Positions 41,307-50,571 of a stretch of DNA of 64,000 bases are shown here, piece after piece. The DNA lies in the NCBI RefSeq assembly GCF_024397895.1, contig NZ_CP073346.1:3658001-3722000 (forward strand), read 5' to 3'. Every line of letters begins with the position of its first letter. The stretch's first letter is position 1. Source of the stretch: Pseudomonas benzenivorans. GTDB lineage: Bacteria; Pseudomonadota; Gammaproteobacteria; Pseudomonadales; Pseudomonadaceae. Both the position numbers and the translations under genes were made by a program. The notes beneath the pieces are model-generated. The model ran no database searches, had not been told where the DNA came from, and was given only the letters and a program-made list of their open reading frames with translations.

Positions 41307-43217
41307 ATGACAAAGACACAACCGTTCTGGCGCCTGGCAAAACTGCCGCTGGCCGTCAGCCTCGCATCTACCCTCGCCGCACCGGCATTCGGCGTTACCT
41401 TCAACATCGGCGAGATCGAAGGGCAATTCGACTCCTCGCTGTCGGTCGGTGCCAGCTGGTCGGTGCGCAGCGCGGACCCGGATCTGATCGGTTCCAACAA
41501 CGGCGGCGACGGTCTCTCCCAGACCACCGACGATTCGCGCCAGAACTTCAAGCGCGGCGAGACCTTCTCGAAGATCTTCAAGGGCATCCACGACCTCGAG
41601 CTGAAGTACGGCGATACCGGCGTATTCGTGCGCGGCAAGTACTGGTACGACTTCGAGCTGAAAGACGAGAGCCGCCTGTTCAAGGACATCAGCGACAGCA
41701 ACCGCAAGGAAGGCGCCCAGGCATCCGGTGCCCAGCTGCTCGATGCCTTCGTTTACCACAACTACGACCTCGCCGATCAGCCGGGCAGCGTGCGCCTGGG
41801 CAAGCAGGTGGTGAGCTGGGGTGAAAGCACCTTTATCCAGAACAGCATCAACTCGATCAACCCGGTCGACGCCTCCGCTTTCCGCCGTCCCGGCGCGGAG
41901 ATCAAGGAAGGCCTGATTCCGGTCAACATGTTCTACGTGTCCCAGAGCCTGACCGACAACCTGTCGATGGAGGCCTTCTACCAGCTGGAGTGGGACCAGA
42001 CCGTTGTAGACAACTGCGGCACCTTCTTCGCCCAGCCGGACATCATCGCCGATGGTTGTGACAACAACTTGGCGGTGCTTAGTAACAATCCCGCGGCGGG
42101 AGCTGGCATCAACGGCACTTTGGGGCTCTTGGGGCAGTCTCAATTTGCTATCCAGCAGTCCAGTGAAGGCGTTGTTATCCCGCGCAGAGGCGATCGTGAT
42201 GCTCGCGACAGTGGCCAGTTCGGGACGGCCTTCCGCTATTTCTCGGAGCAATTGGACACCGAGTTCGGCGCCTACTTCATGAATTACCACAGCCGAACGC
42301 CCGCGTTCAGTGCCACAGGCGCCAGCCAGGCTGTTTATACGATTGCCAATTCAGCCCCGTTCACCACGAGCCCAGCTTTGGCTCAGCTAAGACCATTGTT
42401 GGTAGCAGGCAACTCGAGTTATTTCCTCGAGTATCCTGAGGATATTCAGCTCTACGGCCTGAGCTTCTCCACCACCCTGCCCACCGGCACCGCCTGGAGC
42501 GGTGAGGTCAGCTACCGGCCCAACGCGCCGGTGCTGCTGAATACCACCGATATCCTTTTCGCTGGTGTAAACCCGCTTGGTGGCCTGTTCGGTAATGCTT
42601 CTCTGATCGATGGTCAGCCTGGGCAGGAAGTGAACGGTTACCGCCGCAAGGAAATCACCCAGTTCCAGACCACCTTCACCCACTTCTTCGATCAGGTCAT
42701 GGGCGCCAGCCGTCTGACCCTGGTCGGCGAAATTGGCGTGGTGCACGTAGGTGGTCTGGAGGACTCCAGCGATCTGCGTTACGGTCGCGATCCGGTCTTC
42801 GGCCCAGGCCCGCTGCCGGCTACTCAGGTTGGCCCTGGCACCTTTATCAATACTTGCAGCGCGCTCAACGGCAGCACCCTGGGCACCGCCAGCCGCGAGA
42901 ACCAAACCAAGTACTGTGAAGATGATGGCTTCGTCACCAGCACCTCGTGGGGCTACCGCGCTCGCGCCATCTGGGATTACCCGGACTTCTTCGCCGGCGT
43001 AAACCTGCGCCCGAGCGTGTCCTGGTCCCATGACGTCGACGGCTACGGCCCGAACGGCCTGTTCGGCGAAGGCAACAAGGCCATCAGCCTGGGCCTGGAT
43101 GCCGAATACCAGAACACCTACACCGCTGGCCTGGCTTACACCGACTTCTTCGGCGGCAAGTACAACACGTCGATCGACCGTGACTTCGTTGCGCTCAGCT
43201 TCGGTATGAACTTCTAA
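41307..43217 (+). CDS. DUF1302 family outer-membrane-type protein
   Basis: This 636-residue protein has a signal peptide (basic start, hydrophobic core, cleavage near A-P-A-F-G) and a long, aromatic, alternating beta-rich sequence ending in aromatic F-G-M-N-F, the C-terminal Phe typical of outer-membrane barrels. It matches DUF1302, which in pseudomonads is nearly always followed by DUF1329. The role is unproven; context (acyl-CoA ligase, thiolase, PsrA-type box) points to lipid or hydrophobic-compound transport. Codon use and GC drop inside 42055-42440 and in shorter stretches to 42900, unlike the flanks. GGAG precedes the ATG. Confidence 0.88.
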   Translation: MTKTQPFWRLAKLPLAVSLASTLAAPAFGVTFNIGEIEGQFDSSLSVGASWSVRSADPDLIGSNNGGDGLSQTTDDSRQNFKRGETFSKIFKGIHDLELKYGDTGVFVRGKYWYDFELKDESRLFKDISDSNRKEGAQASGAQLLDAFVYHNYDLADQPGSVRLGKQVVSWGESTFIQNSINSINPVDASAFRRPGAEIKEGLIPVNMFYVSQSLTDNLSMEAFYQLEWDQTVVDNCGTFFAQPDIIADGCDNNLAVLSNNPAAGAGINGTLGLLGQSQFAIQQSSEGVVIPRRGDRDARDSGQFGTAFRYFSEQLDTEFGAYFMNYHSRTPAFSATGASQAVYTIANSAPFTTSPALAQLRPLLVAGNSSYFLEYPEDIQLYGLSFSTTLPTGTAWSGEVSYRPNAPVLLNTTDILFAGVNPLGGLFGNASLIDGQPGQEVNGYRRKEITQFQTTFTHFFDQVMGASRLTLVGEIGVVHVGGLEDSSDLRYGRDPVFGPGPLPATQVGPGTFINTCSALNGSTLGTASRENQTKYCEDDGFVTSTSWGYRARAIWDYPDFFAGVNLRPSVSWSHDVDGYGPNGLFGEGNKAISLGLDAEYQNTYTAGLAYTDFFGGKYNTSIDRDFVALSFGMNF

Positions 43218-43242
43218 GCGGTCAGGAAATTTGAGGAAGACT

Positions 43243-44616
43243 ATGTCCATGAAAACAACAAAAGGTCTGTTGCAAACCGGCGCCCTGACTCTGTCGCTTA
43301 TGGCCTGCAGCGTGATGGCGGCCGTATCCCCTGAGGAAGCGGCCAAGCTGGGCACCACCCTGACTCCGCTTGGTGCCGAGATGGCCGGCAATGCCGATGG
43401 CTCCATTCCTGCCTGGACCGGCGGCCTGCCGACCAATGCAGGCACCGTCGATGGCGCCGGGTTCCTGTCGAACCCGTTCGCCAACGAGCAGCCGCTGTTC
43501 ACCATCACTGCGCAGAACATGGAGCAGTACAAGGACAAGCTGACCCCGGGTCAGCAGGCCATGTTCAAGCGCTACCCGGAAAGCTACAAGATGCCGGTGT
43601 ACACCACTCATCGTTCGGCCACGGTGCCGGACAATGTTCTGGAGGCAGCCAAGCGTAACGCGGTCAACACCAAACTGGTGGAGGGCGGCAACGGCCTGGA
43701 AAACTTCGACCAGGCCAACCCCTTCCCGATCCCGAACAATGGTCTGGAAGTGATCTGGAACCACATCACCCGCTACCGCGGAGGCAGCGTCAAGCGCCTG
43801 GTGACCCAGGCGACTCCGCAGTCGAACGGCTCCTACAGCCTGGTGTACTTCCAGGATGAGTTCACCTTCCGCAGTGCCCTGAAGGATGCCGACAGCAGCA
43901 AGCCGAGCAACGTGCTGTTCTACTTCAAGCAGCGCGTAACCGCGCCGTCGCGTCTGGCCGGTAACGTGCTGCTGGTGCACGAGACCCTGAACCAGGTCAA
44001 GGAGCCGCGCCTGGCATGGCTGTACAACGCCGGTCAGCGTCGTGTGCGCCGCGCCCCGCAGGTGTCGTACGACGGTCCGGGTACCGCCGCCGACGGTCTG
44101 CGTACCTCGGACAACTTCGACCTGTACAACGGTGCGCCGGATCGTTACGAGTGGAAGCTCAACGGTAAGAAGGAAATCTACATTCCTTACAACACCTACG
44201 AGTTGGACTCGCCGAAGCTGAAGTATGACCAGATCATCAAGGCTGGCCATATCAACCAGGACCTGACCCGTTACGAGCTGCACCGTGTATGGCACGTGAC
44301 CGCGACCCTGAAGTCGGGCGAGCGTCACATCTACGCCAAGCGTGACTTCTTCATCGACGAGGACACCTGGCAGGCCGCAGCCATCGATCACTACGACGGT
44401 CGTGGCACCCTGTGGCGCGTAGCCGAAGCCCATGCCCAGTACTACTACGACAAGAAAGTGCCGTGGTACACCCTGGAGTCCCTGTATGACCTGCTGTCCG
44501 GCCGTTACCTGGCCCTGGGTATGAAGAACGAAGAGAAGACTTCTTATGAGTTCGACTACCCGGCCAAGGAAAGCGACTACACCCCGGCGGCCCTGCGTCA
44601 GGCTGGCGTTCGTTAA
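43243..44616 (+). CDS. DUF1329 family periplasmic/outer-membrane lipid-associated protein
   Basis: This 457-residue secreted protein has a signal peptide ending near C-S-V-M-A-A, then the DUF1329 start A-V-S-P-E-E-A-A-K-L-G-T-T-L-T-P-L-G-A-E. The fold is thought to be LolA/LolB-like with a hydrophobic cavity. It lies 25 bases behind the DUF1302 gene and is clearly co-transcribed. GAGGAAG precedes ATG 43243; the in-frame TTG at 43231 is less likely. A strong terminator follows. Confidence 0.9.
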   Translation: MSMKTTKGLLQTGALTLSLMACSVMAAVSPEEAAKLGTTLTPLGAEMAGNADGSIPAWTGGLPTNAGTVDGAGFLSNPFANEQPLFTITAQNMEQYKDKLTPGQQAMFKRYPESYKMPVYTTHRSATVPDNVLEAAKRNAVNTKLVEGGNGLENFDQANPFPIPNNGLEVIWNHITRYRGGSVKRLVTQATPQSNGSYSLVYFQDEFTFRSALKDADSSKPSNVLFYFKQRVTAPSRLAGNVLLVHETLNQVKEPRLAWLYNAGQRRVRRAPQVSYDGPGTAADGLRTSDNFDLYNGAPDRYEWKLNGKKEIYIPYNTYELDSPKLKYDQIIKAGHINQDLTRYELHRVWHVTATLKSGERHIYAKRDFFIDEDTWQAAAIDHYDGRGTLWRVAEAHAQYYYDKKVPWYTLESLYDLLSGRYLALGMKNEEKTSYEFDYPAKESDYTPAALRQAGVR

Positions 44617-44686
44617 TCACGAGCGCAAGCCGGTGGCGGCCCGAACCGCTGGCGAGTTAGCCAAACCGTTCGCGTCGTGAAAACAG

Positions 44687-44726
44687 AAAATGCCCGTATC
44701 GCGAGATACGGGCATTTTTATTTTTT
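44687..44726 (+). terminator. Strong intrinsic terminator of the DUF1302-DUF1329 operon
   Basis: A 14-bp perfect stem (AAAATGCCCGTATC and its complement) with tetraloop GCGA is followed by TATTTTTT. Confidence 0.93.
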
Positions 44727-44914
44727 GGGCTACGGCGCGGAGGGCTTTTCCGCTTCTATACGGCACACGATTGTTGTCACCGTAGCGTGAGTCGGTGCGC
44801 AGCGATTGCAAAGAATTGTTAAGAAGCGCGGAGCGGGCTTCAAATGGGGAGAGCAAGGGACTAGGCTGCTGAGCAAGCGTGCCTATAGACCCCACTCTTC
44901 CTAGAAACCGGGTA

Positions 44915-47656
44915 ATGACTGATCTGTCCAGTTCTCATAGTTTCGCGAGTCCGACGACGCCCGCGGCTGACGGTCACTTCTACCGTCCGCCGCTGCCGAC
45001 CGGCCATGTCCTGCGCCCACGCCTGTGCGAGCGCCTGGCCGACGGCTTGTCCGGACGCCTGATATTGGTCAGCGCCCCGGCCGGCTTCGGCAAGAGTTCG
45101 CTGGCCATCGAGTTCTGCGAACGACTGCCGGAGCAATGGCAGAGCCTCTGGCTTGGCCTGAGTCGCCGCGACAGCGAACCGGGACGCTTTCTCGAGCGCG
45201 TGCTCAGCGGCTTGCAGCAGCTGTTTCCAGGGTTGGGGCGCGATGCCCTGGGGCTGCTCCGGTTGCGCCAACGGCACCAGCCGTTCGCCTACGAAGAATG
45301 GCTGGATGGCCTGCTCGACGAGCTGGCGCTGAGGCTCGACCCCGGCAGTCCGGTGCTGCTGGTGCTGGATGACTATCACCTGGCCCAGGGCGCGGTGCTG
45401 GACCGCTGTCTGCAGTTCTTCCTCAATCATCTACCGGCGGGCCTGTTGTTGCTGGTGACCAGTCGCTTGCGTCCGGACTGGCACCTGGCGCGCCTGCGCT
45501 TGTCACGGCAGCTGCTGGAATTGCAGGAGCAGGATCTGCGCCTGACCCCCGAGGAAGCCGGCGAGTTGTTGTCCAGCCAGGGCGTGCGCATGGCCCAGGA
45601 CGAGCGCGACGACCTGCTTCAGCGCAGCGAGGGCTGGGTGGCGGGGCTGCGCCTCTGGCTGATCGCGGCGGGCGAGACGGCTGCTGCCGACGGCGGCGTG
45701 GCTCGGCCCCACGGCGCCGAAGGGTTGATCCGCGACTACCTGCTGGAGGAGGTGATCGAGCGACAGCCGGTCGAGGTGCGGGCTTTTCTATATGAAACCG
45801 CGTGCCAGGAGCGCTTCTGCGCAGAGCTGTGCGACGCCATTCGCGAGGCCCACGACAGTGCCGCCGTGCTTGCTCACCTGCAGGCTCACCAGGTGTTCCT
45901 TGTGCCCCTCGACGAGCAGGGCCGCTGGTTTCGTTACCATCATCTGTTCTCCGATCTGCTGCGCGCCCGCCCCGAAGGCGGCCAGACCGCGGGGCCGGCC
46001 AGCGCTCACCTGCGCGCCTGCCGCTGGTTCAGCGCCCAGGGCATGCTCGACGAGGCGATCGAGCAGGCGCTGCGCGCCGGCCAACCGGATGTCGCCGCCA
46101 ATCTGGTGCAGAGCCTGTCCGAGGAACAGTTGCTGGCCGAGCAGAACGTGGTCACCTTGCTGCGCTGGAAGATGGACCTGCCCGACAGCCTGCTGGCCAG
46201 CACGCCCCGATTGATCGTCCTGTATAGCTGGGCGCTGGCCATGGCCTGTCAGCTGGATGCGGCAGAGGAGCTGGTCGGCCACCTGAGTCGCTTCCTGCCC
46301 GCACCCTCGGCGGCCGAGCAGCAGAACCTGTTGGCGCAAGGTCAGGCTCTGCATGGGATGATCGCTCGCGGTCGTGGCGAAAGCCTTAACGCCCAGCGCC
46401 ACTGTGCCGAGGCGCTGACCGGGCTGCCGGCGGAGCGCTACGGCCAGCGCCTCATGTGCTTGTCGACCCTGGCCAACCTGGCTGTCGTTCACGGTGATCT
46501 GTGGCGCGCTCGCGGCCTCAATCGCGAGGCCCTGGAGCTGGCGCAACGGGTGGGGAATCCGCTGTTCGAGGCGCTGGCTCACTATGACCGTGCCCGGGTG
46601 TTGCAGGCCCGTGGCGAGGTGCTGCGTGCCCTCGATGAGGTGCGCCAAGGGCTGGAGCGCCTGCGCGGGCTGCCGCCGCAGCGTCGGTACGCCGTGCGCG
46701 CACGCCTGACCTTGTACGAGGGGTATCTGCTGAACCTGCGCTTGCAGCCGCAGCTGGCGCGCCAGCGTCTTGCGGCAGGAATTGCCGAGGCGCGGGCCTG
46801 CCGCGACGTCAGTCTGTTGATCGGCCACTGCGTGCTGGCCAGCCTGGAGGGGCGCGACGGCGCGCTGGCCGAGGCCTTCGCGCGACTCGCCGAGGCGGAG
46901 CGGCTCATGCATATCTGGGACGTACCGCCGATCTACTACCTGGCGATGATCACCCTGACCAAGTGCGAGCTGTGGCTGCGCCAAGGCCAGAGCGAAGTGG
47001 CGGAGGCCTGGCTGGTGCGCCTGGCCGAGGCATACAGCGGTGAGCAGCCGGCCGCAGCGCCGGAGTTCAATCCGCAGTTGGCGCTGTATATCGAGCTGCA
47101 GCAAGCAGCGCTTGAGCGTAGTCAGGGGGATTTGGTCGCGGCCGAGCGACGCCTGCGAGCCCTCAGCCAGCGGGCGCAAGTCATGGGTGGCCAGTTGCTG
47201 GGTCTGAACGCCCAGGCGCAGCTGGCCGCGCTGCTCTTGTCGAGTGGTCAGGCGCGCGAGGCCCAGCAGCAGTTGATGACTGCCCTGCAGATGGCTTCGG
47301 GCGGGGTGCTTTCACCGTTTAATGAGCTATTGACCAAGCATCCGGACTGGTTGCGCGAGCAATTGCTGACGCAGCCGGCAAGCCCGCAGCACGAGGCGTT
47401 GCTGGCCTTGCTGCCGACGGCGCAAATACCCGCGGCCAGTCCCGAGCAGGCTGTCGTGGTGGAAAACCTGAGCGCCCGCGAGCTGGCAGTGCTGCAGCTG
47501 ATCGCCCAGGGCTGCTCGAACCAGCAGATCAGCGACAGCCTGTTCATTTCCCTGCATACGGTGAAAACCCATGCCCGGCATATCAACAGCAAGCTGGGAG
47601 TCGAGCGGCGGACCCAGGCGGTGGCGCGGGCCAAGAGCCTCGGCCTGCTGGCCTGA
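44915..47656 (+). CDS. MalT-like (LAL) LuxR-family ATP-dependent regulator
   Basis: This ~913-residue regulator has an N-terminal NTPase with Walker A S-A-P-A-G-F-G-K-S-S and Walker B-like V-L-L-V-L-D-D-Y-H-L, a long helical TPR-like middle (~350-830), and a C-terminal LuxR HTH (L-S-A-R-E-L-A-V-L-Q-L-I-A-Q-G-C-S-N-Q-Q-I-S). Such proteins are inducer- and ATP-dependent activators. By position it should control the DUF1302-DUF1329/acyl-CoA ligase genes. The start is uncertain: ATG 44915 or GTG 44879, neither with a strong ribosome-binding site. Confidence 0.9.
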   Translation: MTDLSSSHSFASPTTPAADGHFYRPPLPTGHVLRPRLCERLADGLSGRLILVSAPAGFGKSSLAIEFCERLPEQWQSLWLGLSRRDSEPGRFLERVLSGLQQLFPGLGRDALGLLRLRQRHQPFAYEEWLDGLLDELALRLDPGSPVLLVLDDYHLAQGAVLDRCLQFFLNHLPAGLLLLVTSRLRPDWHLARLRLSRQLLELQEQDLRLTPEEAGELLSSQGVRMAQDERDDLLQRSEGWVAGLRLWLIAAGETAAADGGVARPHGAEGLIRDYLLEEVIERQPVEVRAFLYETACQERFCAELCDAIREAHDSAAVLAHLQAHQVFLVPLDEQGRWFRYHHLFSDLLRARPEGGQTAGPASAHLRACRWFSAQGMLDEAIEQALRAGQPDVAANLVQSLSEEQLLAEQNVVTLLRWKMDLPDSLLASTPRLIVLYSWALAMACQLDAAEELVGHLSRFLPAPSAAEQQNLLAQGQALHGMIARGRGESLNAQRHCAEALTGLPAERYGQRLMCLSTLANLAVVHGDLWRARGLNREALELAQRVGNPLFEALAHYDRARVLQARGEVLRALDEVRQGLERLRGLPPQRRYAVRARLTLYEGYLLNLRLQPQLARQRLAAGIAEARACRDVSLLIGHCVLASLEGRDGALAEAFARLAEAERLMHIWDVPPIYYLAMITLTKCELWLRQGQSEVAEAWLVRLAEAYSGEQPAAAPEFNPQLALYIELQQAALERSQGDLVAAERRLRALSQRAQVMGGQLLGLNAQAQLAALLLSSGQAREAQQQLMTALQMASGGVLSPFNELLTKHPDWLREQLLTQPASPQHEALLALLPTAQIPAASPEQAVVVENLSARELAVLQLIAQGCSNQQISDSLFISLHTVKTHARHINSKLGVERRTQAVARAKSLGLLA

Positions 47657-47671
47657 TGCCCGTGGCGCCGG

Positions 47672-48565
47672 CTAGGTCAGGTCCAAAATGCTTGCTTCAC
47701 TAGGCGGTCTGTCGGACAGCTGAGCCGGGACGGCGGCAGTCCTCTGCTGGCTGTCGAATTCAGTTCGTGTGCGCTGGAGCAACTCGCGGCTATCGTGCTG
47801 CCAGGGGTGGAAATCTCGGCGGAAGAAATCCCGGTACGGACCGAGCAGGGGCCGGAACACGCCCTGCCGGCCCCACATCCAGCACAGGCCGTCGCGCCAG
47901 ACCCGCCAGTTCCACAGCAGGCCATCGCGCTTGAGCATATGGATCAAGCCGCGGCTGGTGTCGAGGACAAAGAAAAAGGTGCTCAGCAACATGGCGCGGC
48001 GCAACAGCTTGCGGCTGCCGCAGACCTGGCTGTAGACATCGAAGGCCACGGCCTTGTGTTCGGTCTCCTCCAGCGCATGCCAGCGCCACAGGCGCACCAT
48101 GCCCGGGTGCGCACCCTCCAGGTGTCGGGGATTGCTCAGCAGGCCAGCGGCCATGATCGCGGTGATATGTTCCAGCGCTGCGGTGGCGGCCAGCTGTCGC
48201 TGCGGCGAAAAGCGCTTCCGGACATAGCGGATCCTCGCCTGGGCGGAGCGTTCCAGGTGGCTGATGTCGTAACCGAGGCCGCGCAGGCGCTCGCTGTAGA
48301 CCTGGTGCTCGCGGCTGTGATGACCCTCCTGGCCGATGAAACCACGGATCTGCTCGAGCAGCAGCGGATCACCGATCTGCTCGCGAAAATGGCGCACCGA
48401 TTCGATGAAGAACCGCTCGCCATCGGGGAACAGCAGCGACATGGCGTCGAACAGGTGACTCCTGAACGCGTCGCCGCCATGCCAGTGGCGAGGCAGTGGG
48501 TCGGGCAGGTTGAAGTCCGGTTGCCGTGGGTGGATGCGCAAACCTTCCGGAGTGGTGCTGGCCAT
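47672..48565 (-). CDS. Metal-dependent hydrolase of PF10118 type
   Basis: This 297-residue protein matches the predicted metal-dependent hydrolase family: I-H-P-R-x-P-D-F near the start and ferritin-like metal ligands in G-Q-E-G-H-H-S-R-E-H, A-L-E-H-I-T-A and L-E-E-T-E-H-K. The helical di-iron-like arrangement is family knowledge; the reaction is unknown. One membrane-like stretch (A-M-L-L-S-T-F-F-F-V-L) occurs near residue 205. GAGGGAG precedes ATG 48565. Divergent from the AraC regulator. Confidence 0.87.
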   Translation of the reverse strand: MASTTPEGLRIHPRQPDFNLPDPLPRHWHGGDAFRSHLFDAMSLLFPDGERFFIESVRHFREQIGDPLLLEQIRGFIGQEGHHSREHQVYSERLRGLGYDISHLERSAQARIRYVRKRFSPQRQLAATAALEHITAIMAAGLLSNPRHLEGAHPGMVRLWRWHALEETEHKAVAFDVYSQVCGSRKLLRRAMLLSTFFFVLDTSRGLIHMLKRDGLLWNWRVWRDGLCWMWGRQGVFRPLLGPYRDFFRRDFHPWQHDSRELLQRTRTEFDSQQRTAAVPAQLSDRPPSEASILDLT

Positions 48566-48841
48566 GCTGGCTCCCTCAGCTGACGGGCTGCTCGTGCTTT
48601 CACTATCGGAGCATTGGTTGACGGGGCACAGGTTCACTGCTGCCAATGTTCCGGTCATATCCGGCCACCCTGGTGCTTCCCCTTGTGCCAGGTCCCTCGG
48701 GGCGCGCTGGCAGCACGGCGTGATGCGCGTTGCCCCGGCTAAGCGGGTGTCAATCTATTCGATTGCTGGGCACTGGATCGCAGGGGTATCTTCTGGCCAT
48801 CGCGAATCAGGTCCGATGTGGCCAGCGGCGGATAACTGACC

Positions 48842-49861
48842 ATGACAACTCCGCTCAACTTCACGAGCGAACTGGTACCCGTAGCCTATGCGGCGGCTTT
48901 GCTCGAGCTGGCCGAGGCGTTCGGTGCGACGCGTCGCGAGCTGTTCGCCGAGGCGCGGGTGAGGCCTGGTGTGCTGGAGAGCCCCCGGGGCCGGCTGTCC
49001 ATTCTCGAATTCAACCAGTTGGCCAGCTGCGCGCTAAGGCGCTGCAATGAGCCCGCCCTGGGGCTGCTGCTGGGCCAGCGCCTGAATGTCTCGAGCCACG
49101 GCATTCTCGGCTACGCCGTACTGGCCAGCGCCAACCTGGGCAAGGCCATCGAGTTCGTGCTCAAGTACTACCGGGTACTGGGGCTGACCTACGAACTGGA
49201 GTTGGTCGAGCAGGGCGAGCGCATCGAACTGCGGGCCAGGGAGTCCCTGCCGCTCGGCCCGCTCAGTCGTTTCGCCGGCGAGGCCTTGTTGGCCAGCCTG
49301 CACGGCATCGCGTGCTTTCTGCTCGGCAAGCCCTTGGGCGAGGTCGAGGTCGGCTTCGTCCATGCCGCGCCCCCTTATGTCGCGCGTTACGTCGAGCTTT
49401 TCGGCGGGCCGGTGGCGTTCCAGCAACCCTACCTGCGCCTGAGCATGCCCGCGGCCTATCTGGCGCGGCCCATGGCCCTGGCCAACCCGGCTACGGTGCA
49501 GATGTGCGAGCGGCAGTGCGAGGCGCTGCTGGCCGGACTGGACGTGGAGGATCCCCTGCTGACCCGGGTGCGGCGCCTGCTGCTGGCCCGCCCCGGCAAC
49601 TTTCCGGACCTGGACGGTGCCGCGCTGGCCCTGCACATCAGCGGCCGTAGCCTGCGTCGGCATCTCGCCGGGATGGGCGTCAGCTACCAGCAGCTGCTGA
49701 ACGAGGTGCGCAAGGAGCTGGCGCAGCAGTATCTCAGCGGCACGCGTCTGCCCCTGTACGAGATCGCCGAGTTGCTGGGATTCAGCGACCCCTCCAACTT
49801 TCGCCGTGCATTCAAGAAATGGACGGGTAAGCTACCCAGCGATTACCGCATTGAGGAGTAA
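48842..49861 (+). CDS. AraC family regulator with arabinose_bd-type N-domain (OruR-like)
   Basis: This 339-residue regulator has the N-terminal ligand domain typical of OruR/ArgR-like AraC proteins (L-G-L-L-L-G-Q-R-L-N-V-S-S-H-G-I-L-G-Y-A) and a C-terminal AraC HTH (about 240-337, with Y-E-I-A-E-L-L-G-F-S-D-P-S-N-F-R-R-A-F-K-K-W). It probably controls the divergent PF10118 hydrolase. Its stop is 3 bases before the MBL gene start, so the two genes are coupled. Confidence 0.9.
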   Translation: MTTPLNFTSELVPVAYAAALLELAEAFGATRRELFAEARVRPGVLESPRGRLSILEFNQLASCALRRCNEPALGLLLGQRLNVSSHGILGYAVLASANLGKAIEFVLKYYRVLGLTYELELVEQGERIELRARESLPLGPLSRFAGEALLASLHGIACFLLGKPLGEVEVGFVHAAPPYVARYVELFGGPVAFQQPYLRLSMPAAYLARPMALANPATVQMCERQCEALLAGLDVEDPLLTRVRRLLLARPGNFPDLDGAALALHISGRSLRRHLAGMGVSYQQLLNEVRKELAQQYLSGTRLPLYEIAELLGFSDPSNFRRAFKKWTGKLPSDYRIEE

Positions 49862-49864
49862 CCG

Positions 49865-50512
49865 ATGAGTGCTGCCGCTTCCCCCGCCCTGATTCGCGAG
49901 ACCTTTCCTGTCGGCCCGCTGCAGTGCAACTGCACGATCATCGGCGATCCGCTGACCAAGAAGGCGATCGTGGTCGATCCGGGCGGCGACCCCGAGCTGA
50001 TCATGGCGCGCCTGGAGGCCCACGGCCTCAAGGTGGTCAGCATCATCCACACCCATGCCCACCTCGATCATTTCCTCGCCTCCGGGCAGATGAAGGAAAA
50101 GACCGGGGCCACCCTGCACCTGCACAAGGAGGATCAGTTCCTCTGGGACAACCTGGAGATGCAGTGCCGCATGTTCGGCGTGCCCTATACCCCGGTGCCG
50201 GCGCCGGATCAGTGGTTGGCCGACGACGAGGCTCTGGCCTGCGGTTGCGGCGTGGCGCTGCACACGCCGGGGCATACGCCGGGGTCGATGAGTTTCTGGT
50301 TTCCCCAGGACAAGCTGCTGATCGCCGGCGACACCCTGTTCAAGCGCGGCATCGGCCGCACCGATCTGTGGGGGGGCGATTACTCGACCATCGAGCGCTC
50401 GATCAAGCAGCGCCTGTACCGGCTCGACGAGGATGCCACCGTGGTCACCGGACATGGCGCCGATACCCGTTTGGGCGATGAGATGCGCGAGAATCCGTTT
50501 GTCCGCGCCTGA
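49865..50512 (+). CDS. MBL-fold metallo-hydrolase (glyoxalase II-like)
   Basis: This 215-residue metallo-beta-lactamase-fold enzyme has H64-x-H66-x-D68-H69 and further ligands H-T-P-G-H-T-P-G-S, a D in A-G-D-T-L-F and V-V-T-G-H-G. It resembles YcbL-type glyoxalase II homologues that hydrolyse thioesters. GAGGAG before the ATG lies in the end of the AraC gene. Confidence 0.9.
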   Translation: MSAAASPALIRETFPVGPLQCNCTIIGDPLTKKAIVVDPGGDPELIMARLEAHGLKVVSIIHTHAHLDHFLASGQMKEKTGATLHLHKEDQFLWDNLEMQCRMFGVPYTPVPAPDQWLADDEALACGCGVALHTPGHTPGSMSFWFPQDKLLIAGDTLFKRGIGRTDLWGGDYSTIERSIKQRLYRLDEDATVVTGHGADTRLGDEMRENPFVRA

Positions 50513-50571
50513 GGGCGGCTGACGGGTCGCTGGCTAGACTGAAGGTTGAGCCATTCCCAGGAGGGATCGTC

